A stretch of DNA of 64,000 nucleotides from Shewanella vesiculosa (GCF_021560015.1 NZ_CP073588.1:2604001-2668000); one strand, 5' to 3'. Numbered from the stretch's first letter, positions 1 through 9,133 are shown. Made by a program: numbers and translations. The notes: generated by a model not told the origin, from the sequence alone.

Positions 1-278
1 AACGAATTTGATACCACCATTAATGCCATGGCAAAGGTAGGCACCACACTGCCTACCACAGGATGAGCAAGATCTTGACGCAATAGGTTTGAATGTAATA
101 TAAATTTACCACTCAAAATCAGTAACAACACACTGGCAATAGCAGCCGAGAACCATTGTCCATAATGGTGTAAATCCACAAGGTTTTCCCAACTCCAACC
201 TAAACTTGCAATACCTAACGCCAGCCCTGCCATCGGCGTTGGTACGGCCATTAGTGAATTTTTTACTGCTCGAATCAT
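1..278 (-). CDS. TDT/SLAC1-family exporter (partial, N-terminal part)
   Basis: This is the N-terminal part of an integral membrane protein running off the left edge. It starts MIRAVKNSLMAVPTPMAGLA and shows at least three hydrophobic segments. The P-T-P-M-A-G-L-A-L-G motif near the start and a later H-P-V-V-G-S-V-V-P-T-F segment are typical of the tellurite-resistance/dicarboxylate transporter (TDT, TehA/SLAC1-like) family of anion channels and exporters. The ATG at 276-278 is the only plausible start seen. The gene is divergent from a LysR regulator 172 bp away, which probably controls it. TDT members export dicarboxylates, sulfite or other anions. The substrate cannot be read from this fragment. 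Confidence 0.7.
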   Translation of the reverse strand, partial: MIRAVKNSLMAVPTPMAGLALGIASLGWSWENLVDLHHYGQWFSAAIASVLLLILSGKFILHSNLLRQDLAHPVVGSVVPTFAMALMVVSNS

Positions 279-450
279 TACAACCTCAAACTGCCCATCA
301 GAGAATAAGCCAATATTACGCTTGCACTTTGTTTATATATATCCAATTATACGGAACACACGTTCAGAAAAATTAAACGATTAGCGGTTTAAAACTCACT
401 GCCGCCATTTTATCGGTTTATTAACCAATACCTTCACTAAGTCAGGCGCG

Positions 451-1353
451 ATGAATATTTCACTCAAACAGCTCAATGTTTTTAGCAGCATTACTCAACA
501 TAAAACCCTAACGGCAGCCGCCGAGGCGTTATATCTGTCTAAAGCAGCGGTGAGCATGGCACTGGCAGAATTAGAAAAACAACTCGGTCATGCGCTATTT
601 GATCGGGTTAACAACCGCTTAATTCTTAATCAAGAAGGTCACAAGCTGTTACCACTGGCCGACGAGCTGCTTAGTAGAGCAAATAACATCAGCCAATTGT
701 TTGATGCAGACCACGCTTTTTCAGGTCAATTGAAAATAGGTGCCAGTGACACCCTAGGGAACCATGTTGTTCCGGGGTTATTGAGCCAATTTCGGCAGCA
801 ATATCAGCATTTCTCGCAAAGTGTGGTGATTTCTAATTCACGGCTTATTTGCCAAAAACTGCTGGATTACGAACTAGATATCGGCTTGATCGAAGGGAAA
901 AGTCATCATCCAGAACTTATCGCTACTCAATTCAGCCATGATGAGATGTGTATTATCGCAGCGCCTCAGTTACCTATAAGCCAACAAGCTAAGTGCAAAT
1001 TTAGCCATTTAGAACACAGTGAATGGGTATTACGTGAAGCAGGCTCAGGCTCGCGAGAGTTTTTCTTACATACCATAGCGCCACAAATAGCGGCGTGGCA
1101 TGAAGTGTTTGAACTTAATACTACAGAAGCACTAATTAACAGTGTTTCCGCGGGACTCGGCTTAGGTTGCTTATCTACTTTAGCGGCACAATATGCCATT
1201 AACGATGGCCGTGTAGTTCGGCTGGATCTACCTCAAGCGAGCAATCATCTTAATATGCAACGACCATTTTGGTTAGTGGTTCATAAAGACAAATACCATA
1301 GCCCGCTGCTGAAAAGCTTTATTGAGTTTTGCCATCAATGGGATAATACATAA
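451..1353 (+). CDS. LysR-family regulator (YeiE-like)
   Basis: A 300-aa LysR-type transcriptional regulator of normal length. The N-terminal winged helix-turn-helix covers about residues 3-62, with the pattern LTAAAEALYLSKAAVSMAL followed by LEKQLG. The substrate-binding domain covers about residues 88-295 and contains the short motif EAGSGSR, which lines the effector pocket in CysB/YeiE-like members. It faces a TDT-family exporter gene, an arrangement typical of a LysR protein controlling its divergent neighbour. By resemblance to the YeiE group, which has been linked to sulfite sensing, an anion ligand is possible, but this is inference only. Confidence 0.85.
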   Translation: MNISLKQLNVFSSITQHKTLTAAAEALYLSKAAVSMALAELEKQLGHALFDRVNNRLILNQEGHKLLPLADELLSRANNISQLFDADHAFSGQLKIGASDTLGNHVVPGLLSQFRQQYQHFSQSVVISNSRLICQKLLDYELDIGLIEGKSHHPELIATQFSHDEMCIIAAPQLPISQQAKCKFSHLEHSEWVLREAGSGSREFFLHTIAPQIAAWHEVFELNTTEALINSVSAGLGLGCLSTLAAQYAINDGRVVRLDLPQASNHLNMQRPFWLVVHKDKYHSPLLKSFIEFCHQWDNT

Positions 1354-1608
1354 AAATACCGAGGTCGGTAGTGATAGTAGCTTTATTGATGTCCTTATGG
1401 TTAATCATTTAGGCGGTGTATATATTTTTATCACTATAGATTAATAATTAAATTTATTAAGGTATTTTTAATGTATTAGGGATAGCATCTCAGATCGTAC
1501 ATAAATTTTATAATCAATATATTTTACCTCATTAAACTTTCTTTTAAATTAAAGTTTGATCACAAGGTGAATTTTAAAGCATTAATTACTGGACTGTTTG
1601 AGGTATAA

Positions 1609-2022
1609 ATGAGTAACCGACCTGAAATAACTATTTCGTCACTGGATTCTATAAGACTCTTTAAGTTAATTGAGTCATTACCGACAAAAAAAATGGTCGG
1701 CATTAGTGAGCTAGAAGAAGAGCTCGCCCGTGCAAATATAGTTGAACCAACGGAAGTGCCGCCTACAATTGTGACGATGAATTCAACAGTTAAATTTACT
1801 GTCGAATCGTCTCGTGATGAATTTATGATGACTCTTGTTTATCCCAAAGACCTTGATTTAAGTGGTGATAAAATATCTATTCTTGCACCTGTTGGCAGTG
1901 CGTTACTTGGGCTTTCTCAAGGTGATGAAATTGAATGGCCTAAGCCTGGTGGAGGGTTAATAAAAATTAAAATTAAAGAAATTTTCTATCAACCTGAAAG
2001 AGCTGGCGAATACAACCGCTAA
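1609..2022 (+). CDS. rnk: Nucleoside diphosphate kinase regulator Rnk
   Basis: A 137-aa protein matching Rnk along its length. The N-terminal coiled-coil-like part covers about residues 1-50. The C-terminal GreA/GreB-like FKBP-fold domain contains VTMNSTVKF, the LVYP strand, APVGSALLGLSQGDEIEW and the final YQPERAGEY, all characteristic of Rnk. The family binds RNA polymerase near the secondary channel and influences nucleoside diphosphate kinase levels. The start ATG has a GAGG Shine-Dalgarno element 6-7 nt upstream. It stands alone, with a strong inverted repeat about 90 bp downstream. Confidence 0.93.
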   Translation: MSNRPEITISSLDSIRLFKLIESLPTKKMVGISELEEELARANIVEPTEVPPTIVTMNSTVKFTVESSRDEFMMTLVYPKDLDLSGDKISILAPVGSALLGLSQGDEIEWPKPGGGLIKIKIKEIFYQPERAGEYNR

Positions 2023-2110
2023 GCTCGAAATTATTGATATACGCTGAACTCTACCCAAAAAATTGAAATAAAATCAACCACTTAAATCTTATAAACTTAA
2101 TATTAAAACC

Positions 2111-2153
2111 TAAGAGCATGATATATTTTTCATAGACATATATCATGCTCTTA
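2111..2153. terminator. Long AT-rich hairpin after rnk
   Basis: A perfect 16-bp inverted repeat (arms 2111-2126 and 2138-2153) encloses an 11-nt loop. It lies 88 bp after the rnk stop codon. There is no long T tract after the right arm, so it may be a weak terminator, an RNA-stabilising hairpin or a protein-binding palindrome. Confidence 0.5.
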
Positions 2154-2541
2154 CTAAACTTTTCACCTTCTGATGTAATGCATCATTGAGCCTTTTTTAT
2201 CCTAAGAATGTTATCCCGAAGCTTTTTACCCAGAAATGTTAATCTCAATGTTGTTAAAAATCTGTGTATGTTGGGTCGAGAGATTTAGCGGATTGGATCC
2301 ACTGACGTTACCAATTGTGCATACTTATCATTAAGCGATTTCAATCAATAGCAGACCATAACGATGTGACCGTAATTTTATTAAATCTAGCGAAAACTGA
2401 TGGTTTCATGACTTGTCATATATTTAAATTACTAAGGTTACTGTTATCTTTTTTATTTCCACAAATTTGCTTGAAGTTATTATTTAAGCTGCTATATTGA
2501 CGTTATGAAAATATCAATTCCTATATTTTATTCTATTATTT
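2154..2541. other. Gene-poor AT-rich stretch
   Basis: No supported gene is visible here. A 61-codon open frame at 2315-2500 has no convincing ribosome-binding site and a composition typical of random AT-rich DNA. Confidence 0.5.
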
Positions 2542-2611
2542 TTTTAGGGAGCTTCGCCCTAAAATTCCCCGTTTAAGCGGGCGTCCCTTTACGCCCATCT
2601 GTTTTACAGAT
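2542..2611. repeat. Cluster of four tandem hairpins
   Basis: Four small stem-loops are packed into 70 nt. Stem 1 has arms 2542-2549 and 2557-2564. Stem 2 has arms 2568-2571 and 2578-2581. Stem 3 has arms 2579-2584 and 2591-2596 and competes with stem 2. Stem 4 has arms 2597-2602 and 2606-2611. An A-rich run follows. The GC-rich stems stand out from the AT-rich surroundings. This resembles the structured end of an insertion sequence, a REP-like element or a small structured RNA, but no transposase gene is adjacent. Confidence 0.55.
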
Positions 2612-2916
2612 CAAAAAATACTCATATTTAATTAAATCATTGAGTTGCTATAGTTTTAAGCTCGCTTAGAATGGCGGATTTTAATTATATTGACTGTTAA
2701 AAATAGATTTATTAAATAGTCATGTCTCACAATCTTATTAAATGGTTGAGAAACGTTATTCTGAGTAGAAAGGTAATCTACGCTTAAATTTTTAAATTAA
2801 GCTACGCATTAACTCTGACAGATGATTAAGGAGGGCGATGGGTTATTTATTTCAACAACCTCGTTTATTGCATTAAATAAGCATTATTAATATTTTATTT
2901 ATTATTAGGTGATAAT

Positions 2917-3027
2917 ATGTCTAAGCATGAAATGAAAAAACCATTGTTATCGTTAAAAGAAAAACGTAAATTGAAAAAAGAGTCAAATACGACAGAGATA
3001 GTCAAACCTAGAAAGAAAAAAGGTTAA
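2917..3027 (+). CDS. 36-aa basic small protein
   Basis: A short frame encodes a 36-aa, very lysine-rich protein beginning MSKHEMKKPLLSLKEKRKLK and ending PRKKKG. An AGGTG Shine-Dalgarno sequence lies 5 nt upstream of the ATG. A classic intrinsic terminator begins 8 nt after the stop. Ribosome-binding site, compact frame and terminator together argue for a real monocistronic gene. The composition suggests a nucleic-acid or ribosome-associated peptide, but the family is not recognised. The preceding 300 bp (2612-2916) hold no other gene that I can see. Confidence 0.65.
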   Translation: MSKHEMKKPLLSLKEKRKLKKESNTTEIVKPRKKKG

Positions 3028-3034
3028 GGCTACT

Positions 3035-3062
3035 GGGTGCCAATAATTTTGGCACCCTTTTT
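3035..3062 (+). terminator. Intrinsic terminator of the 36-aa protein gene
   Basis: A 7-bp GC-rich stem (GGGTGCC at 3035-3041, GGCACCC at 3051-3057) with a 9-nt loop is followed by five T residues. Confidence 0.9.
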
Positions 3063-3250
3063 ACTATAGCTATGATTTATAAAAGATAATAGGTAGTGCC
3101 TAGTACCTATTTAACGATGATAAATGATTGTTTCATGGTTATCTGGCATGTACTATTAAACTCAAAATGCTATCAATAGCATCGTTTTTAGAGCATAGCC
3201 TTTACGTATAGTTTTAGGCCTGTTTCTATAAATCAGCACACTCAATAAAC

Positions 3251-3889
3251 TTAGTAAGCAACGCTAATACGTTGATTAATATGCTTGGCATTTTCGGCTT
3301 CATCTAACATGGCTTTGGCGTAATCGACTACTGACACTCGGCTTTGGCCGTCTGCATCAGTAAAGAATTCATCGCCACCTACACGGTACTGGCCTTCGGA
3401 CTCGCCAGGGAAGATAAAGGCGGCCGGACTAACATAAGTCCACTTGATAGCAGAATCGGTAGCGCGGAATACTGCCAATGCTTCACCTTGGGCGATGGCT
3501 TCGGCTTTATATTCTTCAGGGAATTCTGCTGTTGACACTAACGTCACCCCAGGCGCGACTTCTAAACTACCAGCACCACCGACCCACAACAAACGCGGTG
3601 TGCCTGCTTGAGGTAAGTGCTGTAATAATTGCTGTGCGGTTTGTGCTACCACTTGATGATTTTGTGCGGCGCGGCCACCGATTGACGCTATCACCACATC
3701 AACGTCGGCAAATGCGCTAGCTATGGCATCGCTTGTCATAGTGGTTAAATCAAGTGTTCGTACGGCCACATCTTGATTGACTTTGCTGGCGTCGCGAACG
3801 ACGGCAACCACTTCATGACCACGGCTAATAGCCTGCTGCATGATAGTGCCACCAATCCAACCTGTTGCGCCTAATACTGCTAGTTTCAT
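3251..3889 (-). CDS. NAD(P)-binding Rossmann oxidoreductase (NmrA/YwnB-like)
   Basis: A 212-aa atypical short-chain dehydrogenase-like protein. The start is placed at the ATG that directly precedes the first beta strand, MKLAVLGATGWIGG, because the 23 codons further upstream would add a non-homologous extension. The dinucleotide-binding motif is GATGWIG at residues 7-13. Later features are DVVIASIGGRAAQNH, VGGAGSLEVAPG and a C-terminal SVVDYAKAMLDEAE helix, as in the NAD(P)H-binding family of putative NADH-flavin reductases and isomerases. No catalytic Tyr-x-x-x-Lys pair is obvious. It is transcribed alone, divergent from the photolyase cluster. The substrate is unknown. Confidence 0.85.
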   Translation of the reverse strand: MKLAVLGATGWIGGTIMQQAISRGHEVVAVVRDASKVNQDVAVRTLDLTTMTSDAIASAFADVDVVIASIGGRAAQNHQVVAQTAQQLLQHLPQAGTPRLLWVGGAGSLEVAPGVTLVSTAEFPEEYKAEAIAQGEALAVFRATDSAIKWTYVSPAAFIFPGESEGQYRVGGDEFFTDADGQSRVSVVDYAKAMLDEAENAKHINQRISVAY

Positions 3890-4081
3890 GTTTTGTCTCG
3901 CTCTATTAATTAACAATGAAGCCAGTGTATAGACAACATAATCCGAGATAAATATCACTTATTGCGCTTAATTGTTTCATTTATAGATACAAAATAAATC
4001 ATAATTGTGTAGTTTAAAGCAATCTAAACGGCGTGCTAATGCGTATCTAATAGCCTAATTCACCATGAGATTTTTGGCGCC

Positions 4082-5629
4082 ATGCCCGACACGATCAAAC
4101 AGGCTATTAATATCGTCTGGTTTAAACGCGACTTGCGCTTGTCTGATCATCAGCCGCTTGTCGATGCGTTTAACCATGATTTACCCTGCTTGCTCATTTA
4201 TGATTTTGAACCATTTATGCTGGCTGACTCGCATTATAATCAACGTCATTGGCGCTTTGTGTGGCAGTCGCTGCAAGATATGAATCAACAACTGGCGCGA
4301 TTTAATGGTCAGGTGTATGTCTTTTGTGTACCAATAATTGATTTACTGGACGAGTTATCACAACAGTTTGAAATTAACACTATGTTCAGCCATCAAGAGA
4401 TTGGTCTACACAACAGCTTTGAGCGCGATAAAGCGGTGGCACTCTGGTGTCATCAGCAACAGATCCATTGGCAACAATCACCAACAGGTGCGGTAGTTCG
4501 AGGTCGCAAGCATCGTCAAGCCTGGGATCAACACTGGCAACAAGTGATGAACAGCCCTATTGCGATCCCCAATTGGCAACAATGTCAGCTGCAAAAGCTC
4601 GACAACTATCATACTCCGCTTATCGACCAGGCCATCATTACAGACAACGATCAATTCCAAACGGGTGGTCCTAAAGCGGCTAGAGCAATACTGAGCAGTT
4701 TTCTAAGCTACCGTGGTAAAGACTACCAACGCAGTATTTCGAGCCCGAGCTTAAGTCGCAGCCACTGTTCACGCTTATCACCTTATTTAGCATGGGGAAA
4801 CATCAGTTTAAAGCAAGTGTATCAAGCGACATTAACCCGTTATAACGCGGTGAAAACCAGCAATAAAGCGTGGAAAAAGCCTTTATTGGCGATGATGTCG
4901 CGCCTACATTGGCATTGCCATTTTATGCAGAAATTTGAAAGCCAATGCAGCATGGAATTCACCCCGGTAAACCCTGGGTATTTAGATTATCCTTATCGCA
5001 GCGACGACAACGTAGCGCAAGATATTCAGCGCTGGGCTGAAGGCCAAACGGGGATCCCCATTATTGATGCCTGCATGCGCTGTTTACGAGAGACTGGTTA
5101 TATCAATTTTAGAATGCGCGCCATGTTGGTCAGTTTTGTGACCCATCATTTAAACATTGCGTGGCAACATGCTAGCTTACCGTTAGCCAATTATTTTCTC
5201 GATTTTGAACCTGGGATCCATTACCCGCAACTGCAAATGCAAGCCTCGGTGACAGGCATTAACACCATACGCTTATACAATCCCATCAAGCAGTCACAAG
5301 ACCAAGATCCACGCGGGGAGTTTATTCGACTGTGGTGCCCAGAGCTCACCAACTTACCCAATGAGTATATTCATCAACCTTGGCTGCAACCACCAATGGA
5401 AGCTATTTTCAATGACCTAATCTTAGGCCGTGATTACCCTGAACCTATGATAGATCTTACTCTGGCATCACAAATTGCCCGCGATCGCTTGTGGTCATAT
5501 CGCGATCAACCTCAAGTTAAACGCCATATCGCTGCGGTATTAGGTCGTCATGTTAGCCCTAAGCGAAAACGAACTAAGGGCAAACCGATAGCCACAACAA
5601 CTCAGGCTAAAGACCGTCATGACACATAA
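4082..5629 (+). CDS. Cryptochrome/photolyase family protein (class I-like)
   Basis: A 515-aa photolyase-superfamily flavoprotein. The N-terminal antenna-binding alpha/beta domain (about residues 8-140) starts [18 protein letters not shown]. The C-terminal FAD-binding helical domain (about 205-485) contains [16 protein letters not shown] and later NPIKQS-x-D-x-DPRGEFI. These fit light-driven DNA repair or a blue-light receptor. One departure stands out: where standard members have Thr-Gly-Trp-Met-His-Asn-Arg, this protein has Thr-Gly-Tyr-Ile-Asn-Phe-Arg (338-344). That puts Phe343 where an Asn near flavin N5 normally sits. It is the first gene of a photolyase cluster and overlaps the next gene by 11 bp. 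Repair specificity cannot be assigned. Confidence 0.88.
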   Translation: MPDTIKQAINIVWFKRDLRLSDHQPLVDAFNHDLPCLLIYDFEPFMLADSHYNQRHWRFVWQSLQDMNQQLARFNGQVYVFCVPIIDLLDELSQQFEINTMFSHQEIGLHNSFERDKAVALWCHQQQIHWQQSPTGAVVRGRKHRQAWDQHWQQVMNSPIAIPNWQQCQLQKLDNYHTPLIDQAIITDNDQFQTGGPKAARAILSSFLSYRGKDYQRSISSPSLSRSHCSRLSPYLAWGNISLKQVYQATLTRYNAVKTSNKAWKKPLLAMMSRLHWHCHFMQKFESQCSMEFTPVNPGYLDYPYRSDDNVAQDIQRWAEGQTGIPIIDACMRCLRETGYINFRMRAMLVSFVTHHLNIAWQHASLPLANYFLDFEPGIHYPQLQMQASVTGINTIRLYNPIKQSQDQDPRGEFIRLWCPELTNLPNEYIHQPWLQPPMEAIFNDLILGRDYPEPMIDLTLASQIARDRLWSYRDQPQVKRHIAAVLGRHVSPKRKRTKGKPIATTTQAKDRHDT

Positions 5630-5759
5630 AAAACGCCATCTTGAGCATAAAGTCTGTTTAGTTTGCCAACGCCCGTTTGCGTGGCGTAAAAAATGGGCTA
5701 AAGATTGGGACAAGGTTAAATATTGTTCTGAACGCTGTCGCCGACATAAATCTGAATAA
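5619..5759 (+). CDS. DUF2256 zinc-ribbon small protein
   Basis: A 46-aa protein overlapping the end of the upstream photolyase gene by 11 bp in another frame. Cysteines form a CxxC pair (13, 16) and a CxxxC pair (36, 40), within [20 protein letters not shown] and [10 protein letters not shown]. This is the DUF2256 signature and predicts one zinc site. DUF2256 genes are commonly found beside photolyase/cryptochrome genes of marine proteobacteria. The overlap upstream and the 11-bp gap to the next gene argue for one operon and translational coupling. Its role is unknown. Confidence 0.88.
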   Translation: MTHKKRHLEHKVCLVCQRPFAWRKKWAKDWDKVKYCSERCRRHKSE

Positions 5760-5770
5760 AGGTAATCACC

Positions 5771-7357
5771 ATGACGACGCTTTACGCCAATGCTTCACCA
5801 ACATTATTGCCGGAAACCAGCACATTGAGACTCATCTTGGGCGATCAACTTAATGCGTCACACTCCTGGTTTAAACAAGTCGATCCTAATGTGGTGTATT
5901 TGATTGCCGAGTTGGGACAAGAAGCAAGCTACGTCACTCATCATGTTCAGAAGGTCTGCGCCTTTTTTGCCTCTATGGCGCAATTTGCACAGGCCTTAGC
6001 CAAGAGTGGTCATCAAGTTTTGTACCTGACCTTAGATGAAACCCAGCACTATGCCGACCTACCCGCCTTGCTTGAACACATTACTGCAACGCATCAATTA
6101 ACCCATTTTCAATACCAACACGCTGACGAATACCGTTTAGCGCAGCAATTGGGCTCTCTTTTACTACCAGGCATTGCTATCAATAGCACTGACAGTGAAC
6201 ATTTTTTACTGCCGTTTAGCGATATTCAAACTGAATTCACCCCGAAAAAACACGCCAAAATGGAGTTCTTTTATCGGCGGATGCGCAAACGTTTTAATGT
6301 GCTGATGCAAGATGGAGAACCTTTGGGAGGCCAGTGGAACTTTGACCAGCAAAACCGTGCCAGCTTTAAAAAGAATGACCTTGGCGATATTCCTGCGCCA
6401 TTAATGTTTGCCAACGACGTCAGTGATATTTTAGCCCGACTTAAGCGCCATAATATCAACACCATAGGCAAAGCAGAAAGCCAATTATTATGGCCGCTTA
6501 ATCGACGCCAATCACGTGAGTTACTTGACTTTTTTTGCCAGCATTTATTAATCCGCTTTGGTCATTTCCAAGATGCAATGACCGAAAATAGTCGTGAGGA
6601 TTGGAGTCTATATCATTCAAGATTATCGTTTGCGCTTAACAGCAAAATGATTTCACCTAGCGAAGTCATCAATAAAGTTATCGCCCATTGGCAAGCGCAT
6701 CAAGATGATATTTCACTGGCCCAAGTAGAGGGGTTTGTCCGCCAAATACTCGGTTGGCGCGAATATGTCCGCGGTATTTATTGGATCAATATGCCCGACT
6801 ACGCGACGCAAAATGCCTTGCAAGCACAACGACCCCTGCCGGAGTATTTTTGGACCGCCAACACTAAGATGAATTGCATGCACCACACCATAAAACAGTC
6901 GCTCGATTATGCCTATGCCCACCATATTCAACGGTTAATGGTCACCGGCTGTTTTAGTTTACTCGCGGGTATCAATCCAGATGACGTCGACCAGTGGTAT
7001 TTAGGCATTTACATTGATGCCATCGAATGGGTCGAAATGCCCAATACCCGCGGGATGACTCAATTTGCCGACGGCGGCATTGTGGCCACCAAACCGTATG
7101 CCGCCAGCGGTAACTATTTGAACAAAATGAGCGACTATTGCAAAAGCTGCCATTACAATGTCAAACTCAAGACAGAAGATAACGCCTGCCCATTCAACAG
7201 TTTATATTGGCATTTTATTCAACGCCATCAAGAGAAATTTCAACACAACCCTCGCATGACTATGGTGTATAAAAACTGGCAAAAAATGGATGCGCACACG
7301 CAACAGACCATTATTAACAAAGCCGATAACCTATTGGAAAATATAGAAAGCTTATAA
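5771..7357 (+). CDS. Iron-sulfur bacterial cryptochrome/photolyase (FeS-BCP, PhrB-like)
   Basis: A 528-aa member of the deoxyribodipyrimidine photolyase-related family, whose studied relative PhrB repairs (6-4) photoproducts. The N-terminal antenna domain opens RLILGDQLNASHSWF. The flavin-binding part includes GWREYVRGIYW and MTQFADGGIVATKPY. Four cysteines expected to hold a [4Fe-4S] cluster are C369, C457, C460 and C473. Their spacing (88, 3, 13) is exactly that of PhrB as I recall it (C350, C438, C441, C454). It is the last gene of the photolyase-DUF2256 cluster. The intact cluster ligands argue that it is functional. Confidence 0.92.
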   Translation: MTTLYANASPTLLPETSTLRLILGDQLNASHSWFKQVDPNVVYLIAELGQEASYVTHHVQKVCAFFASMAQFAQALAKSGHQVLYLTLDETQHYADLPALLEHITATHQLTHFQYQHADEYRLAQQLGSLLLPGIAINSTDSEHFLLPFSDIQTEFTPKKHAKMEFFYRRMRKRFNVLMQDGEPLGGQWNFDQQNRASFKKNDLGDIPAPLMFANDVSDILARLKRHNINTIGKAESQLLWPLNRRQSRELLDFFCQHLLIRFGHFQDAMTENSREDWSLYHSRLSFALNSKMISPSEVINKVIAHWQAHQDDISLAQVEGFVRQILGWREYVRGIYWINMPDYATQNALQAQRPLPEYFWTANTKMNCMHHTIKQSLDYAYAHHIQRLMVTGCFSLLAGINPDDVDQWYLGIYIDAIEWVEMPNTRGMTQFADGGIVATKPYAASGNYLNKMSDYCKSCHYNVKLKTEDNACPFNSLYWHFIQRHQEKFQHNPRMTMVYKNWQKMDAHTQQTIINKADNLLENIESL

Positions 7358-7385
7358 CCTTTGGCTGTCGCGATAGGATGATGTT

Positions 7386-8285
7386 ATGGACAAAATATCT
7401 GCTATACGCAGCTTTGTGGAAGTGGCCAGTTGTGGCAGCTTTACCCAAGCGGCCGAGCAACTAGGTTTAAGCCGTTTACAAGTGTCACGCCATATCAAAG
7501 AAGTTGAGCAATGGTTAGGGTTGCGATTATTACATCGCACCACTCGCCAAGTGAGTCTTACCTTACAAGGCGAAGAAGCACTGAATTATTGCCAGCGTAT
7601 TTTAAGTGAAGTCACCGCGATGGAGAGTCGCGCCAATAGTCATAATAATGAACTGGTAGGCAGTATCCGTATCGCCTCGCCCATTGGACTTGGGCAACAC
7701 AAACTGTATGACGTAGTTGAGGCTTTTTGCCTGCAACATCCTCAGGTTAATATACAACTATTACTGTCGGATAATGTCTCACAATTGGTTAACGACAGGG
7801 TTGATATCGCCCTGCGTTACACTCATCAGCCAGATGAAAGCTTAATAGCTAGACGCTTAATGCACATCGATAGCGTCATTTGTGCCTCCCCAGACTATCT
7901 CGCCAAACACTCAGCCATCGAATCGGTTAATGACTTATTGCAACACAACTGTTTGCGCCACTCTAGTCAGCAACGCTGGGAAATAATTGCAGACTCACAA
8001 CCTCACCTATTGGATGTGAGCGGTAATTTACAAGCCAACGACATGGGCGTATTAATCAATGCAGCCCGTCGCGGCAATGGCATAGTCTGTTTACCTACCG
8101 ATTTAGCCAATGGCTACCTTGAACGCCAAGAACTGGTTGAAGTATTACCCCAACTGACGGTACCAGGTAAAACCATATGGGCCGTGTATTTGTCGCGCAG
8201 TTATCAACAAACCGTCGTCAGAGCATTTATCGACTTTACCGCCAATGCTTGGCAGCAAGACATAAAAAAATGGCAAGCAAGCTAG
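7386..8285 (+). CDS. LysR-family regulator (CrgA-like)
   Basis: A 299-aa LysR regulator. The helix-turn-helix region reads FVEVASCGSFTQAAEQLGLS followed by RLQVSRHIKEVEQWLG and LLHRTTRQVSLT, typical of the large CrgA/AaeR-like group. A complete effector domain follows, with SIRIASPIGLG, VDIALRYTHQPD and NGIVCLPTDL. It starts 28 bp after the iron-sulfur photolyase gene on the same strand and could be cotranscribed. Whether it regulates the photolyase genes is unknown. Confidence 0.88.
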   Translation: MDKISAIRSFVEVASCGSFTQAAEQLGLSRLQVSRHIKEVEQWLGLRLLHRTTRQVSLTLQGEEALNYCQRILSEVTAMESRANSHNNELVGSIRIASPIGLGQHKLYDVVEAFCLQHPQVNIQLLLSDNVSQLVNDRVDIALRYTHQPDESLIARRLMHIDSVICASPDYLAKHSAIESVNDLLQHNCLRHSSQQRWEIIADSQPHLLDVSGNLQANDMGVLINAARRGNGIVCLPTDLANGYLERQELVEVLPQLTVPGKTIWAVYLSRSYQQTVVRAFIDFTANAWQQDIKKWQAS

Positions 8286-8325
8286 AGTCACTAATCACGA
8301 TTCGATAAGCCCTAATAAATGACTT

Positions 8326-9124
8326 CTAAAGAATAATATCCAGTAATAGTTGTTGTAATTTCAGTGGCTGATCGAGACTGGCATCATGGCCGCAATCATC
8401 CATTTTATGTAACTGTGTTTGATAAAATAGCGCTAACTGTTCGCTGCATTTGGGGTGAGCTAACTTATCTTGATTGGCGGCTATCACGCTGACCGGTATG
8501 TTATTCAATTCAGGACTATGAAAACGGGCCGAGGCGTACAATTGCCTTAGTCCATTGATAAATGATGTATGGCATTGCAATCTCAGTAAACTCCAAGCAT
8601 TAATCACTTCAATGTTGTGACTAAAATGCCTGCTGGTAAAATCAACGACAATCGCTTCTAACCAGTGACCTTTGCCTGTGTTGGCTTGCTGAGAACTCGC
8701 TAAGCAAGAGCGCAAAAACCTTAGTAAAACATGCGTTATAGAGGTCACTAAGCCGACACATTGAAACCGATAATACCAAGGCGACAAGTTGGCCGCACTG
8801 CTGTTAATTAACACCACATGCTGAACTCGTGAGCGACACTGCGCCGCCATGGTTAGCGCCAACATACCGCCCATTGATAATCCCACCAAGACCAACTTAA
8901 CTTGGCTTGGCCGCATGGCCTGCTTGAGCAAAGCGGCATCAATTTGTTGCCACACCGCCTCGCAATTGTCTTGCATCTTACCTGGGCTAGGTTGATTGAC
9001 TAATAGGCCATTACCAGGCAAGTCAACAAATGACATTGAGCCCTTGCTGGTTTAAACGCTGGTCAAAACCATACCAATGGCGGCTGTCGCGCATTAAGCC
9101 TCTGAGTAACACTAAGGTGGTCAT
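8326..9124 (-). pseudogene. Alpha/beta hydrolase, single frameshift
   Basis: Reading from the ATG at 9122-9124 (GAGG ribosome-binding site) gives MTTLVLLRGLMRDSRHWYGF and then a premature stop near 9024. The rest continues in another frame. It includes VDLPGNG, the nucleophile elbow GLSMGG, and a late Asp/His region (ANQDKLAHP, CGHDAS) that completes a serine hydrolase triad. Removing one T from a three-T run (AAA at 9028-9030 on the plus strand) joins the parts as GLNVIVDLPGNGL and gives 265 residues. The gene follows the M14 peptidase gene with a 9-bp gap, and both are broken. Either gene decay or sequence error explains this. Confidence 0.75.
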
Positions 9125-9133
9125 CGTTTATCC

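Noticed and set aside
2315..2500. 61-codon open frame on the plus strand
   Set aside because: No ribosome-binding site and AT-rich random composition, with Phe/Leu/Ile-rich codons typical of non-coding AT-rich DNA.
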